Positions 7,718 to 15,911 of a stretch of 41,293 bases of DNA are shown here, in pieces. The DNA is from Clostridia bacterium (GTDB lineage Bacteria > Bacillota > Clostridia > Oscillospirales > Acutalibacteraceae). The stretch spans positions 1-41,293 of the forward strand of contig JAFRHS010000027.1 in NCBI GenBank assembly GCA_017433225.1, given 5' to 3'. Made by a program: the position numbers and the translations under genes. Under the pieces are notes generated by a model that saw only the letters and a program-made list of their open reading frames with translations, was not told the origin of the DNA and did not search any database. Positions within the stretch are counted from its first letter, which is position 1. Every line of letters begins with the position of its first letter.

Positions 7718-8956
7718 ATGAAAATCTCAGAACTGCAGCTGCAGCAGGTCAACCACCAGATCCACGCTCTGGTCGAAGCCGGCAGCTTCTACGGCAAGAA
7801 GCTGGAAGAGGCCGGCATCACCGGCGTCTCCTCACAGGAAGAGTTCGAGGCACTGCCCTTCTCCGAAAAGGCGGACCTCAGAGACGCATATCCCCTGGGC
7901 CTCATGACGGCTCCGGAGGAGGACATCGTCCGCATCCACTCCTCCTCGGGCACCACCGGTCTTCCGGTCATCATCCCCTATACCCGCAAGGACGTCGACG
8001 ACTGGGCCACCATGTTCGCCCGCTGCTATGAGGTCGCCGGCATCACGAAGAAAGACCGCATCCACATCACGCCCGGCTACGGTCTCTGGACCGCCGGCAT
8101 CGGCTTCCAGGCCGGCGCGGAAAAACTCGGCGCCATGGCCATCCCCATGGGCCCCGGCAACACCGACAAACAGCTCCAGATGATGGTCGACATGAAGTCC
8201 ACCGTCCTCTGCGCCACGTCCTCCTACGCCCTGCTCCTCGCCGAAGAGATCGAGAAGAGAGGCATCAAGGACAAGATCCACCTGAAGAAGGGCGTCATCG
8301 GTTCCGAGCGCTGGGGCGAAGCCATGAGAAAGCGCATCTCGGAAGAACTCGGCATCGAACTCTATGACATCTACGGCCTCACCGAGATCTACGGTCCCGG
8401 CATCGGCATCAACTGTGAGCACAACACCGGCATGCACTACTGGGACGACTTCCTCTACATCGAGATCATCGACCCGGTCACGCTGAAGCCCGTCCCGGAC
8501 GGCGAACCCGGCGAGATCGTCATCACGACGCTAGTCAAGGAGGGTGCGCCCCTTATCCGGTACCGCACGCACGACCTCTCCCGCATCATCCCGGGCGAGT
8601 GCCCCTGCGGCAGGAGCTATCCGCGCCTCGACGTCATCACCGGCCGTACCGACGACATGATGAAGATCAAGGGTGTCAACGTCTTCCCGGCACAGATCGA
8701 AGAGGTCATCGCCGACACGGAAGGCGCTTCCTCCGAGTACCAGATCCGCATCTCACACCTCGACGGCAGAGACACCATGCGTATCTACGTCGAAGCCACG
8801 TCCGGCATGGTCGACTTCCAGGCCCTCGGCCAGGAGCTCACTCACAAGATCAAAGCGAAGATCGGCTTCACGCCCATCGTCAAAGTCGTCGAACTCGGCA
8901 TGCTGCCCCGCTCCGAGAAGAAGTCCAAACGCGTCATCGACGAGCGTTACGACTGA
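7718..8956 (+). CDS. paaK: Phenylacetate-CoA ligase
   Basis: This adenylate-forming ligase activates phenylacetate or related aryl acids to CoA esters. Run in reverse, it could conserve energy as ATP from the aryl-acetyl-CoA made by IorAB. The 412-residue protein carries the AMP-binding loop SSSGTTGLP, the YGLTEIYGPG adenine-site motif, the TGRTDDMMKIKGVNVFP hinge and the C-terminal catalytic-lysine region PRSEKKSKRV. It is slightly shorter than the typical 430 residues. The start follows GAAGGAG. It is the last gene of the iorAB-paaK operon and is closed by a strong terminator. Genes of this kind beside iorAB are common in peptide-fermenting anaerobes. Confidence 0.93.
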   Translation: MKISELQLQQVNHQIHALVEAGSFYGKKLEEAGITGVSSQEEFEALPFSEKADLRDAYPLGLMTAPEEDIVRIHSSSGTTGLPVIIPYTRKDVDDWATMFARCYEVAGITKKDRIHITPGYGLWTAGIGFQAGAEKLGAMAIPMGPGNTDKQLQMMVDMKSTVLCATSSYALLLAEEIEKRGIKDKIHLKKGVIGSERWGEAMRKRISEELGIELYDIYGLTEIYGPGIGINCEHNTGMHYWDDFLYIEIIDPVTLKPVPDGEPGEIVITTLVKEGAPLIRYRTHDLSRIIPGECPCGRSYPRLDVITGRTDDMMKIKGVNVFPAQIEEVIADTEGASSEYQIRISHLDGRDTMRIYVEATSGMVDFQALGQELTHKIKAKIGFTPIVKVVELGMLPRSEKKSKRVIDERYD

Positions 8957-8971
8957 TCCCCGAACAAAACG

Positions 8972-9003
8972 AAAGACCTCACCGTCCGGTGAGGTCTTTT
9001 TCT
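8972..9003 (+). terminator. Terminator of the iorAB-paaK operon
   Basis: AAAGACCTCACCG pairs with CGGTGAGGTCTTT around a short loop, followed by a T-rich run, 16 bases after the paaK stop codon. Confidence 0.9.
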
Positions 9004-9007
9004 CTGA

Positions 9008-9054
9008 TAAAAAAGTAAGGACCGTGCAGAGCGCCTGCCCTGTACGGTTCTTAC
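9008..9054 (-). terminator. Terminator of the minus-strand unit at 9008-9370
   Basis: A 15-base stem with two wobble pairs (9015-9029 with 9040-9054) is followed on the minus strand by TTTTTTATC. It is about 360 bases beyond the aroD stop, which suggests that a separate transcript ends here. Confidence 0.75.
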
Positions 9055-9370
9055 CGGGTGATGTTTGTGGAATTGAACAAATGTGGTGGTATTCAAATTC
9101 CATATGAGAACAGTCGAGGGAGATTAACCGACTGTAGTCATCAAAAACTGTCTGACAAAGGGAAAGAGCCCCCTCACCACAAAGGAGCTCTCTCAGGAAT
9201 TGCTTCATATGGAATAGAACCACAAAACAAACGTAAAAGGATGGAATATCCCTTTCCCGGTAAGTCTCCTTTTCAAAGATGGAAGGCAATGCAGTTTCCC
9301 ACACTACCCGTTGACCAGGGTTTCGTGGCTCTCGCTTTAGAAACAATGGCTCGGAGCAATTTACTTGTCG
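9008..9370 (-). ncRNA. Candidate structured non-coding RNA, about 360 nt
   Basis: This unit has its own near-consensus promoter on the minus strand, ends in an intrinsic terminator, and holds no convincing gene. Composition is more A+T-rich than neighbouring genes. It contains long-range and local helices: ATTCCATATGA with TCATATGGAAT (about 9098-9108 and 9207-9217) enclosing ACAGTCG/CGACTGT and AGAGC/GCTCT hairpins. I could not match it to RNase P RNA, tmRNA, SRP RNA or 6S RNA by their conserved cores. An open frame crosses it from a TTG with no ribosome site, so a decayed gene is the main alternative. Confidence 0.4.
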
Positions 9371-9375
9371 CCTAT

Positions 9376-9405
9376 ATTATATAGACAATATTGGCGATTT
9401 GTCAA
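9376..9405 (-). promoter_or_regulatory. Strong promoter of the candidate RNA unit
   Basis: On the minus strand TTGACA (9400-9405) and TATAAT (9376-9381) lie 18 bases apart, just past the aroD stop codon. A split inverted repeat TCGCC...GGCGA (9368-9397) flanks the -10, and AAATCGCCAA lies between the two hexamers. Confidence 0.75.
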
Positions 9406-9415
9406 TGCAGAATCG

Positions 9416-10177
9416 TCATTCTTTGTGGAGGGCTTCAAGAATCTCTTTCAGTTCCTCTGCCGGCAGCTGTCCCGGCGCGGATGCCGCACCGGCGGTGCCG
9501 AACGTGATGGCGGAACCGAACGACTCACCTGCCACCCGGCTGAGGACCCCTTTTCCGCCCATCGACATGGAGACGATCGGCTGTTTCAGGTAGCGTCCGC
9601 CGTCTTCCGTCGCGGCAAGAAGAGTCAGCAGATCTTCCGTGGACTCCGGCATGACGGCGATCTTCAGGATGTCCGCGCCCAGTTCCTGCATGGTTTCGAG
9701 CCGGTCGAGGAGCTCTTCTTTCGGCGGTGTCTTTTTGAAGTCGTGGTTGGAGACGATGACCGGGACCCCGTTTTCATGAGCGGTTTGGATCAGCCGGAGG
9801 ACCGTCTCCCGGTCCAGAAACAGTTCGACATCGATGAGGTCGACGAGGCCGGACATGAGGATGGCTTTGTAGAGTTCCTCATAGGCCTGGGGAGAGATGC
9901 TCTTCTCCCCGCCCTCCCGTTTGGTGCGGAAGGTGAACAGGAGCGGTGTATCGCCCAACTCATTGCGAAGCTCGGACAAAAACGTCAGGACCGTGAGCAG
10001 ACTGAGAGAGGACACATTGTTGAGGTAGTCCACTCTCCACTCGACAAGGTCAGCCGGGAGCGCTTTGATGGCTCTCGCCTGTTCCAGGATCGATTCCCGG
10101 TTCGCTCCGACGATGGGCACACAGATCTTCGGCATGCCGGCGCCGATCTCCACATTTCTGACGGTGACAGTATTCAT
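9416..10177 (-). CDS. aroD: 3-dehydroquinate dehydratase, type I
   Basis: This is the third step of the shikimate pathway, dehydrating 3-dehydroquinate through a Schiff base. The 253 residues match the type I length. The catalytic set is visible: the glutamate of VEWRVDYL, the histidine of VSNHDFKKTP and the Schiff-base lysine of DILKIAVMP. The conserved end is SMGGKGVLSRVAGESFGSAITFG. The start MNTVTV is preceded by GGAGA; the open frame extends upstream across the intergenic region but is not plausible there. It stands alone here, with no other aromatic biosynthesis gene beside it. Confidence 0.95.
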   Translation of the reverse strand: MNTVTVRNVEIGAGMPKICVPIVGANRESILEQARAIKALPADLVEWRVDYLNNVSSLSLLTVLTFLSELRNELGDTPLLFTFRTKREGGEKSISPQAYEELYKAILMSGLVDLIDVELFLDRETVLRLIQTAHENGVPVIVSNHDFKKTPPKEELLDRLETMQELGADILKIAVMPESTEDLLTLLAATEDGGRYLKQPIVSMSMGGKGVLSRVAGESFGSAITFGTAGAASAPGQLPAEELKEILEALHKE

Positions 10178-10249
10178 AACGTCTCCATTTCCCCCAAAAG
10201 AAGCGTGTTGTCTTACAAGTTCACTATAGCACAACCCATGGTGGAATGC

Positions 10250-10255
10250 TATAAT
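10250..10255 (+). promoter_or_regulatory. -10 element before the stand-alone GMP synthase subunit
   Basis: TATAAT stands 44 bases before the start codon; no clear -35 element is visible at 16-18 bases. Confidence 0.4.
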
Positions 10256-10298
10256 GTACAGGACATAAAAATACCCGATATATTCTTGGAGGTGCCCT

Positions 10299-11282
10299 AT
10301 GGCTGAAATCAGAAGACCGGACGACATGGTCCGCATCACCACCCCCGAACTGGCCGACGCGTTCATCGAGGAGCAGATCGCTCTCGTCAGGGAACAGGTC
10401 GGCGACAAGAAAGTCCTGCTGGCCCTGTCCGGCGGCGTCGACTCCTCTGTCGTGGCAGCTCTGCTCATCAAGGCGATCGGCGATCAGCTGGTCTGTGTCC
10501 ACGTCAACCACGGCCTGCTTCGCAAAGGCGAACCGGAACAGGTCATCCAGGTGTTCCGGGACGAAATGAACGCGAACCTCATCTATGTGGATGCGGTCGA
10601 CCGTTTCCTCGACCTGCTCGCCGGCGTCACCGACCCCGAGCAGAAGAGACACATCATCGGCGAAGAGTTCATCAAAGTGTTCGCGGAAGAAGCCCGCAAA
10701 CTCGACGGCATCGAGTTCCTGGCCCAGGGCACCATCTGGCCTGACATCCTCGAGTCCGAAGCCGGCATCAAGGCGCACCACAACGCCGGCGGTCTTCCCG
10801 AAGACCTGCAGTTCGACCTGGTCGAGCCCGTCCGCATCCTCTTCAAGGATGAAGTCCGTGTCGTCGGCGATCAGCTCGGTCTCCCGGCAGGCATGGTCTA
10901 CCGCCAGCCGTTCCCGGGCCCCGGTCTCGGTGTCCGCTGCCCCGGCGCCATCACCCGCGACCGTCTCGAAGCGGTCCGCGAGTCCGACGCCATCCTCCGC
11001 GAAGAGTTCGCGAAGAACGGCCTCGAAGGCAAAGTCTGGCAGTACTTCACCGTCGTCCCGGACTTCAAGTCCACCGGCGTCACGAACGGCAAGCGCAGCT
11101 TTGAATGGCCGTGCATCATCCGCGCCATCAACACGACCGACGTCGTCGAATGCTCTGTCGAACACCTCGACCCGGCACTCATCGACCATCTGGCACAGCG
11201 GATCACGACCGAAGTCGAAGGCATCAACCGCGTCCTCTACGACTTCACCCCGAAGCCCCCGGCAACCGTCGAATACGAATAA
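10299..11282 (+). CDS. Stand-alone GMP synthase ATP-pyrophosphatase subunit (GuaA C-terminal type)
   Basis: This 327-residue protein covers only the ATP-pyrophosphatase and dimerisation domains of GMP synthase, which aminates XMP to GMP. It has the PP-loop [15 protein letters not shown], the HHNAGGLPEDL segment, [15 protein letters not shown] and the C-terminal PATVEYE. No glutamine amidotransferase domain is present or encoded next door, so it would use free ammonia or a partner glutaminase, as archaeal GuaAb does. The window also has a complete GuaA at 14260-15840, so this is a paralogue. The start follows TTGGAGGTG. The true substrate could differ from XMP. Confidence 0.88.
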   Translation: MAEIRRPDDMVRITTPELADAFIEEQIALVREQVGDKKVLLALSGGVDSSVVAALLIKAIGDQLVCVHVNHGLLRKGEPEQVIQVFRDEMNANLIYVDAVDRFLDLLAGVTDPEQKRHIIGEEFIKVFAEEARKLDGIEFLAQGTIWPDILESEAGIKAHHNAGGLPEDLQFDLVEPVRILFKDEVRVVGDQLGLPAGMVYRQPFPGPGLGVRCPGAITRDRLEAVRESDAILREEFAKNGLEGKVWQYFTVVPDFKSTGVTNGKRSFEWPCIIRAINTTDVVECSVEHLDPALIDHLAQRITTEVEGINRVLYDFTPKPPATVEYE

Positions 11283-11291
11283 GCCCAAAAA

Positions 11292-11324
11292 CAAAGCCCG
11301 CCGTCCGGCGGGCTTTTCTTTTAT
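11292..11324. terminator. Bidirectional terminator
   Basis: AAAGCCCGCCG pairs with CGGCGGGCTTT, followed by TTCTTTTATT on the plus strand, between the GMP synthase subunit and the convergent phosphopantetheinyl transferase. Confidence 0.88.
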
Positions 11325-11899
11325 TTCTCTGTGGCGATGGACCAGATGAGGTCGTTACGCTGTTCGGTTTCGATGTCGTACCGTTCGAGGATCTCCTCGA
11401 ACGAGGAGCGCGGCGCGGTGAACCCGCGGCCGTCCAGTTTGAGGGCCGCCTCGAGGCGGGTCCAGAGGCGGAAAAAGACTTCCGGCCGGTCGCTCTCGGA
11501 AGCGGCGTCCAGTTCCCGCCGGAACGACTCCGGGAAAAACCGGTCCGCGATGTGCGGGCGTTCTTCGGTGACCCGTTCCAGGTCGACACCGACCGGCCGT
11601 TCCGAGACCGCGAGCACCGTGACCGGTCCGCTGTGGGAGAGGCAGATGTGCCGCGGGTCTCCAACCAGAGAGAGCTGTCCGTGTTCTCCGCGTTTGAGCT
11701 GTTCGTCGGAAGTGACACCGAGGTGCATCGCCAACAGGAACGCGCTGCCGCAGGCCTGCTGACGGACGGACTCCGCTTTCGCTTCCCGGTACCGCGTCGC
11801 GTAAGACGTCGGGAAGGAATCCACCTGCGCTTCCGTGGGTGGCCAGTCCGCGGACTGCTCCGCGTCCCAGAAATACAGCTGCACATTGTGCTCCGGCAT
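11321..11899 (-). CDS. 4'-phosphopantetheinyl transferase (Sfp superfamily)
   Basis: Enzymes of this superfamily transfer phosphopantetheine from CoA to carrier proteins. The 192-residue sequence shows the family motifs in order: CLSHSG, PVGVDLERV (metal-binding aspartate and glutamate) and FFRLWTRLEAALKLDGRG. The last corresponds to the WTxKEAxxK motif but has RLEA in place of KEA, a mild departure. The start MPEHNV follows GAGGTGAG, which rules out the longer open frame. No polyketide or peptide synthetase is nearby, so the acceptor is not evident; a role with fatty-acid or other carrier proteins is possible. Confidence 0.85.
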   Translation of the reverse strand: MPEHNVQLYFWDAEQSADWPPTEAQVDSFPTSYATRYREAKAESVRQQACGSAFLLAMHLGVTSDEQLKRGEHGQLSLVGDPRHICLSHSGPVTVLAVSERPVGVDLERVTEERPHIADRFFPESFRRELDAASESDRPEVFFRLWTRLEAALKLDGRGFTAPRSSFEEILERYDIETEQRNDLIWSIATEK

Positions 11900-11944
11900 G
11901 CTCTCACCTCGTTTCTTCAAAGGGCGTCCCCCGTTCTGACCAAC

Positions 11945-11953
11945 AGTATACCA
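11945..11953 (-). promoter_or_regulatory. Extended -10 promoter of the phosphopantetheinyl transferase gene
   Basis: On the minus strand TGGTATACT gives an extended -10, located directly after the T-run of the upstream terminator. The same TGTGGTATACTG sequence precedes the deformylase gene. Confidence 0.45.
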
Positions 11954-11983
11954 CAAAAAGTGCCCGCCGAACCGGCGGGCACA
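11954..11983 (-). terminator. Terminator of the secreted phosphatase gene
   Basis: On the minus strand GTGCCCGCCG and CGGCGGGCAC form a ten-base stem, followed by TTTTTGTGG, ten bases after the stop codon. Confidence 0.9.
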
Positions 11984-11992
11984 GGTCGTTGA

Positions 11993-12925
11993 TCACTTTG
12001 CGGGAGTCAGATAGGCCTTTTGCAGCTTTTTGATGTCCTTCGCGGTCAATCCGATCACCTTTTTCAGGAAGTTGTCGATGGACCCGTAGTAGGTCTCGAT
12101 CGTCTTGTAGGACTCCTCGATCCATCGGCGCTCGACACCGTCCTTGGAGGCGATGTCCTTCGCGATCCGCTTGCTTCCCGTCAGATCCAGGACCCGTTTG
12201 TAGGTTGCCTTCCGGTCTGCGGCAAGGTAGTCATTGGTCAGAAGGAAGTCCTCGATGATGGTCTCTTTGTCGACGCCCAGCACCGTCAGGAGAAGCATGG
12301 TCGCGTTCCCGGTCCGGTCCTTTCCGCTGACACAGTGCCAGAGAACGGCTCCGCCGTCGGCGTCCAGGAGTTCTTTGAAGAATCCGCGGAACATCGCGAT
12401 GCCGTCTTCCGTCAGGTACATCTGCTGGTACCCTTCCATGAAGTAGGTGCTGAGAAGGTCTCCCCGGTAGTCTTCCCGGATGAGCTCTTCGAGGAGGTCG
12501 GTCCCGATGTCGATCCCCTCGGTCGTGAACAGAAGGTTCTTCATGGAAGAATAGGGGTAATGGCTGTACTCGACACCGGGCAGCTCCGGGTCCTCCCCGT
12601 CGGTCAGGATGTTCCGCGCCGAGCGGAAATCGATGTCCTTGACGAGGTGATACTTTTTGACGAGTTTCTTCTTGTCGGCCGCGATCATGTCGGTCAGTTC
12701 TCCGGTCCGGAACAGTTTTCCGAACTTGATGGTACGGCCGTCTTTCGTTTGATAGCCGCCCAGGTCCCGGGCATTGGAAACGCCGGTCAGGCCGAGGCTG
12801 TGTTTCTTGTATGCCAGCGCCTGCGAGCGGGAGGCCGAGGCCGCAAATGCCGGTGTCACGGGCAGGAGGGTCGCCACCAGCACCAGCGCCAGCAGCAGTT
12901 TTACCAGCCGGTTGTTCATGATCAT
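11993..12925 (-). CDS. Secreted tyrosine-protein phosphatase-like protein
   Basis: This 310-residue protein starts with a signal peptide (positive MNNRLVK, hydrophobic LLLALVLVATLLP, cleavage after TPAFA). The mature part opens with NARDLGGY and carries the cysteine phosphatase signature HCVSGKDRTG, the arrangement of the Y_phosphatase3 family, which includes tyrosine and phosphoinositide phosphatases. The general-acid region cannot be fixed by eye. It would act outside the membrane. Two start codons (12925 and 12919) share one AAAGGCG ribosome site. It neighbours another secreted hydrolase, each with its own terminator. Confidence 0.85.
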   Translation of the reverse strand: MIMNNRLVKLLLALVLVATLLPVTPAFAASASRSQALAYKKHSLGLTGVSNARDLGGYQTKDGRTIKFGKLFRTGELTDMIAADKKKLVKKYHLVKDIDFRSARNILTDGEDPELPGVEYSHYPYSSMKNLLFTTEGIDIGTDLLEELIREDYRGDLLSTYFMEGYQQMYLTEDGIAMFRGFFKELLDADGGAVLWHCVSGKDRTGNATMLLLTVLGVDKETIIEDFLLTNDYLAADRKATYKRVLDLTGSKRIAKDIASKDGVERRWIEESYKTIETYYGSIDNFLKKVIGLTAKDIKKLQKAYLTPAK

Positions 12926-12966
12926 CACATCGCCTTTCGCGCACATTTTTAACATTTGTTATATTT

Positions 12967-12972
12967 ATTATA
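12967..12972 (-). promoter_or_regulatory. -10 element of the secreted phosphatase gene
   Basis: TATAAT on the minus strand, about 42 bases before the start codon; the matching -35 is poor. Confidence 0.35.
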
Positions 12973-13013
12973 GATGAAGCGCCCCCGATTTACCATCTGT
13001 TTTTGCTTAGAGA

Positions 13014-13047
13014 AACAAAAACCGCGCATTGCCAAAACAATGCGCGG
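13014..13047 (-). terminator. Terminator of the SGNH hydrolase gene
   Basis: On the minus strand CCGCGCATTG pairs with CAATGCGCGG, followed by TTTTTGTTTC, 20 bases after the stop codon. Confidence 0.9.
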
Positions 13048-13066
13048 GTCGTGATTCGTATTTCGA

Positions 13067-14137
13067 TCAGATGGTGCCGTGCCGCTTCATGGAAGCGATG
13101 ATCTTGTTGGCGATCTGCTGGTGGCCGGTATAGTCCGGATGGCAGTGGATGAGGAACGTCATGTAGAACATGATGTTGTCGACCGGGACGGAGGGCCAGA
13201 CCTCGACGTGTCCGACGTTGACATAGTGGACCCGTTTCGCGTACGGGCTTCTATTGGTCACATAGTCTTTCAGTTCGCCGGAGAGTACATCGCCCTGGTT
13301 GCGGAACTGGACAACGATGTCGCTGTCGGCGGGCTGAACGTCCGCAAACGTGTTGTACATGCCGACATAGTAGAGGTCGACGTCCGGGTTGATGGCGAGG
13401 ATGTCTTTGATGAGACGGTCATAGTTTTTCTCGTAGACCACGACACGTCTCGCGAGTTCGGTGAAGATGTCGGTGTAACTGCCGGCCATCTCGATGAGCT
13501 GGTCAACAGAGGTAACGGCATTCAGATGTCCTTTGAGCATGGTCAGCGGGACCTGGCCGGCCATCCCGTACATGTAGTAAAGGGTACGGAACACCGGGCC
13601 GAGCAGCGCAGCCGTGAAGGTGTCGTTGTTGCCGATGCCGATGGTGATGACGTCCGCCTCCTGGATGTAACGGACCATGTTGTCTTTCAGGACCGGAAGG
13701 TCCGAGAACCCGCCGAGGACTTTCGGCATGATGGACGTGCACTCCGACAGGAAGCGCTCGTAATAGTTCTGCGGGTAAGTCAGTTCGACGTCGTATTCGT
13801 GGTCGATCATCCGGAGATAGTTCGTGGTCGTGAAGGACTCACGGGCGGTGTTGACGGTCGTCGTGGCGCCGATGGCTTCACTGACGAGTTTCGGGTAGGT
13901 GCCCTCGACGAGTTCGCCGTGATGCAGCGTGAACTGGTTCGAGAGGTCGTCGGGGCTGCCGTTCACCGGGTGCATGCCGTAACCGGCCGCGATGCTGTCG
14001 CCGATGACGAGGTAGTTGAGGCCCTTCTTCGGAGCCTGCTCTTCCTCACCCACCGCGAAGGCAAAAAGAGAACCGACCGTCGCGAGCATAACAAGAGCCA
14101 GAACGACAGCCAGTGATTTGGACAAACGCTGTTTCAT
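13067..14137 (-). CDS. Secreted SGNH/GDSL-family hydrolase (lipase/esterase-like)
   Basis: This 356-residue protein has a signal peptide (MKQRLSKS, hydrophobic LAVVLALVMLATVGSLFAFA). The SGNH blocks follow in order: VIGDSIAAGYG with the nucleophile serine, VNTARESFTTTNY as block II, IGIGNND as block III, and HPDYTGHQQIA near the C-terminus with the catalytic Asp-His pair. Such enzymes cleave acyl or acetyl esters of lipids, glycans or cell-wall sugars; the substrate is unknown. The start follows AGGAGGAG. It is a single-gene unit with its own promoter and terminator. Confidence 0.9.
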   Translation of the reverse strand: MKQRLSKSLAVVLALVMLATVGSLFAFAVGEEEQAPKKGLNYLVIGDSIAAGYGMHPVNGSPDDLSNQFTLHHGELVEGTYPKLVSEAIGATTTVNTARESFTTTNYLRMIDHEYDVELTYPQNYYERFLSECTSIMPKVLGGFSDLPVLKDNMVRYIQEADVITIGIGNNDTFTAALLGPVFRTLYYMYGMAGQVPLTMLKGHLNAVTSVDQLIEMAGSYTDIFTELARRVVVYEKNYDRLIKDILAINPDVDLYYVGMYNTFADVQPADSDIVVQFRNQGDVLSGELKDYVTNRSPYAKRVHYVNVGHVEVWPSVPVDNIMFYMTFLIHCHPDYTGHQQIANKIIASMKRHGTI

Positions 14138-14180
14138 TTCATACTCCTCCTGATTGTAAAACTGTTTGTGTGTAATAAGT

Positions 14181-14210
14181 AGTATACAACCGGGCTACGT
14201 CTTCTTGCAA
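14181..14210 (-). promoter_or_regulatory. Promoter of the SGNH hydrolase gene
   Basis: On the minus strand TTGCAA (14205-14210) and TATACT (14181-14186) are 18 bases apart. TTGCAA is also used as the -35 at 21702, 25566 and 29959. Confidence 0.6.
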
Positions 14211-14223
14211 GTGTCAGTCAACA

Positions 14224-14250
14224 TAAAAGCAGCCCGCCGGGCGGCGGGCT
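14224..14250 (-). terminator. Terminator of guaA
   Basis: On the minus strand AGCCCGCC pairs with GGCGGGCT, followed by GCTTTTATG, ten bases after the guaA stop codon. Confidence 0.8.
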
Positions 14251-14259
14251 TAACAATTG

Positions 14260-15840
14260 TTATTCGAATTCGATGGTTCCGGGCGGTTTTCCCGTGAGGT
14301 CGTAGACGACGCGGTTGACGTGGTCCACTTCATTGACGATACGGGACGTGACTTTCTCGAGAAGGTCCCAGGGAAGTTTCGCGGACTCCGCCGTCATAAA
14401 GTCGTCGGTAGTGACGGCGCGCAGCGCGATCGCGTAGTCGTAGGTGCGGTGGTCGCCCATGACGCCGACGGAACGCATGTTGGTCAGCGCGGCAAAGTAC
14501 TGGTTGATGTCCTTGTCGACCCCGGCCTTCGCGACTTCCTCGCGGTAGATGGCGTCGGCGTCCTGGACCATTTTGACTTTCTCTTCGGTGACCTCACCGA
14601 TGATGCGGATGCCGAGGCCCGGGCCCGGGAACGGCTGCCGGAAGACGAGGTAGTCCGGAAGGCCCAGTTTCAGGCCGACCTCTCGGACTTCGTCCTTGAA
14701 CAGAAGCCGCAGGGGCTCGATGATCTCTTTGAAGTCGACATAGTCGGGAAGACCGCCGACGTTGTGGTGGGACTTGATGACGTCCGCTTTGCCGAGGCCG
14801 GACTCGATGACGTCCGGGTAGATGGTGCCCTGGACGAGGAAGTCCACGGCGCCGATCTTCTTCGCCTCTTCCTCAAAGACGCGGATGAACTCTTCGCCGA
14901 TGATCTTCCGTTTCTGTTCGGGCTCGGTGACCCCGGCGAGTTTTTCGTAGTACCGCTGCTGCGCATTGACGCGGATGAAGTTGAGGTCGTAAGGGCCGTC
15001 CGGACCGAAGACCGCCTCCACTTCATCGCCCTCGTTCTTGCGAAGGAGACCGTGGTCAACGAAGACACAGGTCAGCTGTTTGCCGACCGCTTTGGACAGG
15101 AGGACCGCGGCGACCGAGGAGTCGACGCCGCCGGACAGAGCGAGGAGGACTTTGCCGTCCCCGACCTTTTCGCGGATGGCCGCCACCTGAGTCTCGATGA
15201 AGGAGTCCATGACCCAGTCGCCCTTGCAGCCGCAGGCGTCGCGGACGAAGGAGCGGATGACTTTCGAGCCCTCTTTCGAATGCATGACCTCCGGGTGGAA
15301 CTGCACGGCATAGAGGCCCTTTTCGGTGTTCTCCATGGCGGCGACCGGACAGTCTTTCGTGTGGGCCGAGATGCGGAACCCTTCGGGCGCTTCGGCGATG
15401 TAGTCCGTGTGGCTCATCCACATGACGGTGCGGCCGGGTTTGTCACAGCCCGTGACGTCCCTGCCGTACTCCGGAAGAGCGACATACTGAAGGATGCCCT
15501 CATGGTCGTCCACGAGAACTTCCGTTTTTCCGTATTCGGAGACCGGCGCCGTTTTGACGGGCGCCCCGAGAAGGTGGGCCATCAGCTGGGCGCCGTAGCA
15601 GATGCCGAGCACCGGGATGCCGAGCTCCAGGATCTCTTTGTCATAGGTCGGCGACGCGGGGTCGTAGACCGAGTTCGGACCGCCGGTGAAGATGATGCCC
15701 TTGTAACCTTTTGCTTTGATCTCTTCGATAGGCGTCGTGTAATTCAGGACTTCCGCGTACACGTTCTGTTCGCGCACACGGCGGGCGATGAGCTGGTTGT
15801 ACTGCCCACCGAAGTCGAGGACGAGGATGGTTTCATTCAT
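14260..15840 (-). CDS. guaA: GMP synthase (glutamine-hydrolysing)
   Basis: This enzyme converts XMP, glutamine and ATP to GMP, the last step of guanine nucleotide synthesis. The 526 residues carry an N-terminal class I amidotransferase domain (GGPNSVYD, the nucleophile in [14 protein letters not shown], the FHPEVMHS histidine-glutamate), the ATP-pyrophosphatase PP-loop [15 protein letters not shown], and the dimerisation domain ending PGTIEFE. The start [16 protein letters not shown] lies 11 bases after GAGGAG; the much longer open frame upstream runs antisense to other features and is not coding. It has its own promoter and terminator. No purine riboswitch is visible in the short leader. Confidence 0.97.
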   Translation of the reverse strand: MNETILVLDFGGQYNQLIARRVREQNVYAEVLNYTTPIEEIKAKGYKGIIFTGGPNSVYDPASPTYDKEILELGIPVLGICYGAQLMAHLLGAPVKTAPVSEYGKTEVLVDDHEGILQYVALPEYGRDVTGCDKPGRTVMWMSHTDYIAEAPEGFRISAHTKDCPVAAMENTEKGLYAVQFHPEVMHSKEGSKVIRSFVRDACGCKGDWVMDSFIETQVAAIREKVGDGKVLLALSGGVDSSVAAVLLSKAVGKQLTCVFVDHGLLRKNEGDEVEAVFGPDGPYDLNFIRVNAQQRYYEKLAGVTEPEQKRKIIGEEFIRVFEEEAKKIGAVDFLVQGTIYPDVIESGLGKADVIKSHHNVGGLPDYVDFKEIIEPLRLLFKDEVREVGLKLGLPDYLVFRQPFPGPGLGIRIIGEVTEEKVKMVQDADAIYREEVAKAGVDKDINQYFAALTNMRSVGVMGDHRTYDYAIALRAVTTDDFMTAESAKLPWDLLEKVTSRIVNEVDHVNRVVYDLTGKPPGTIEFE

Positions 15841-15874
15841 TCCGAGTTTCGCTCCTCTTTGTAAAATATGGAAA

Positions 15875-15904
15875 ATTATACTATGGAAACGGCCGGTCAC
15901 GCAA
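15875..15904 (-). promoter_or_regulatory. Promoter of guaA
   Basis: On the minus strand TTGCGT (15899-15904) and TATAAT (15875-15880) are 18 bases apart, directly after the preceding AEC gene's stop codon. Confidence 0.6.
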
Positions 15905-15911
15905 GAAGCGC

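Noticed and set aside
8753-9346. 197-residue minus-strand frame covering the candidate RNA
   Set aside because: It starts with TTG without a ribosome site and continues antisense into paaK past an intrinsic terminator.
14260-15910. Purine riboswitch upstream of guaA
   Set aside because: The leader between promoter and start is about 35 bases, too short for the aptamer, and its conserved core is absent.
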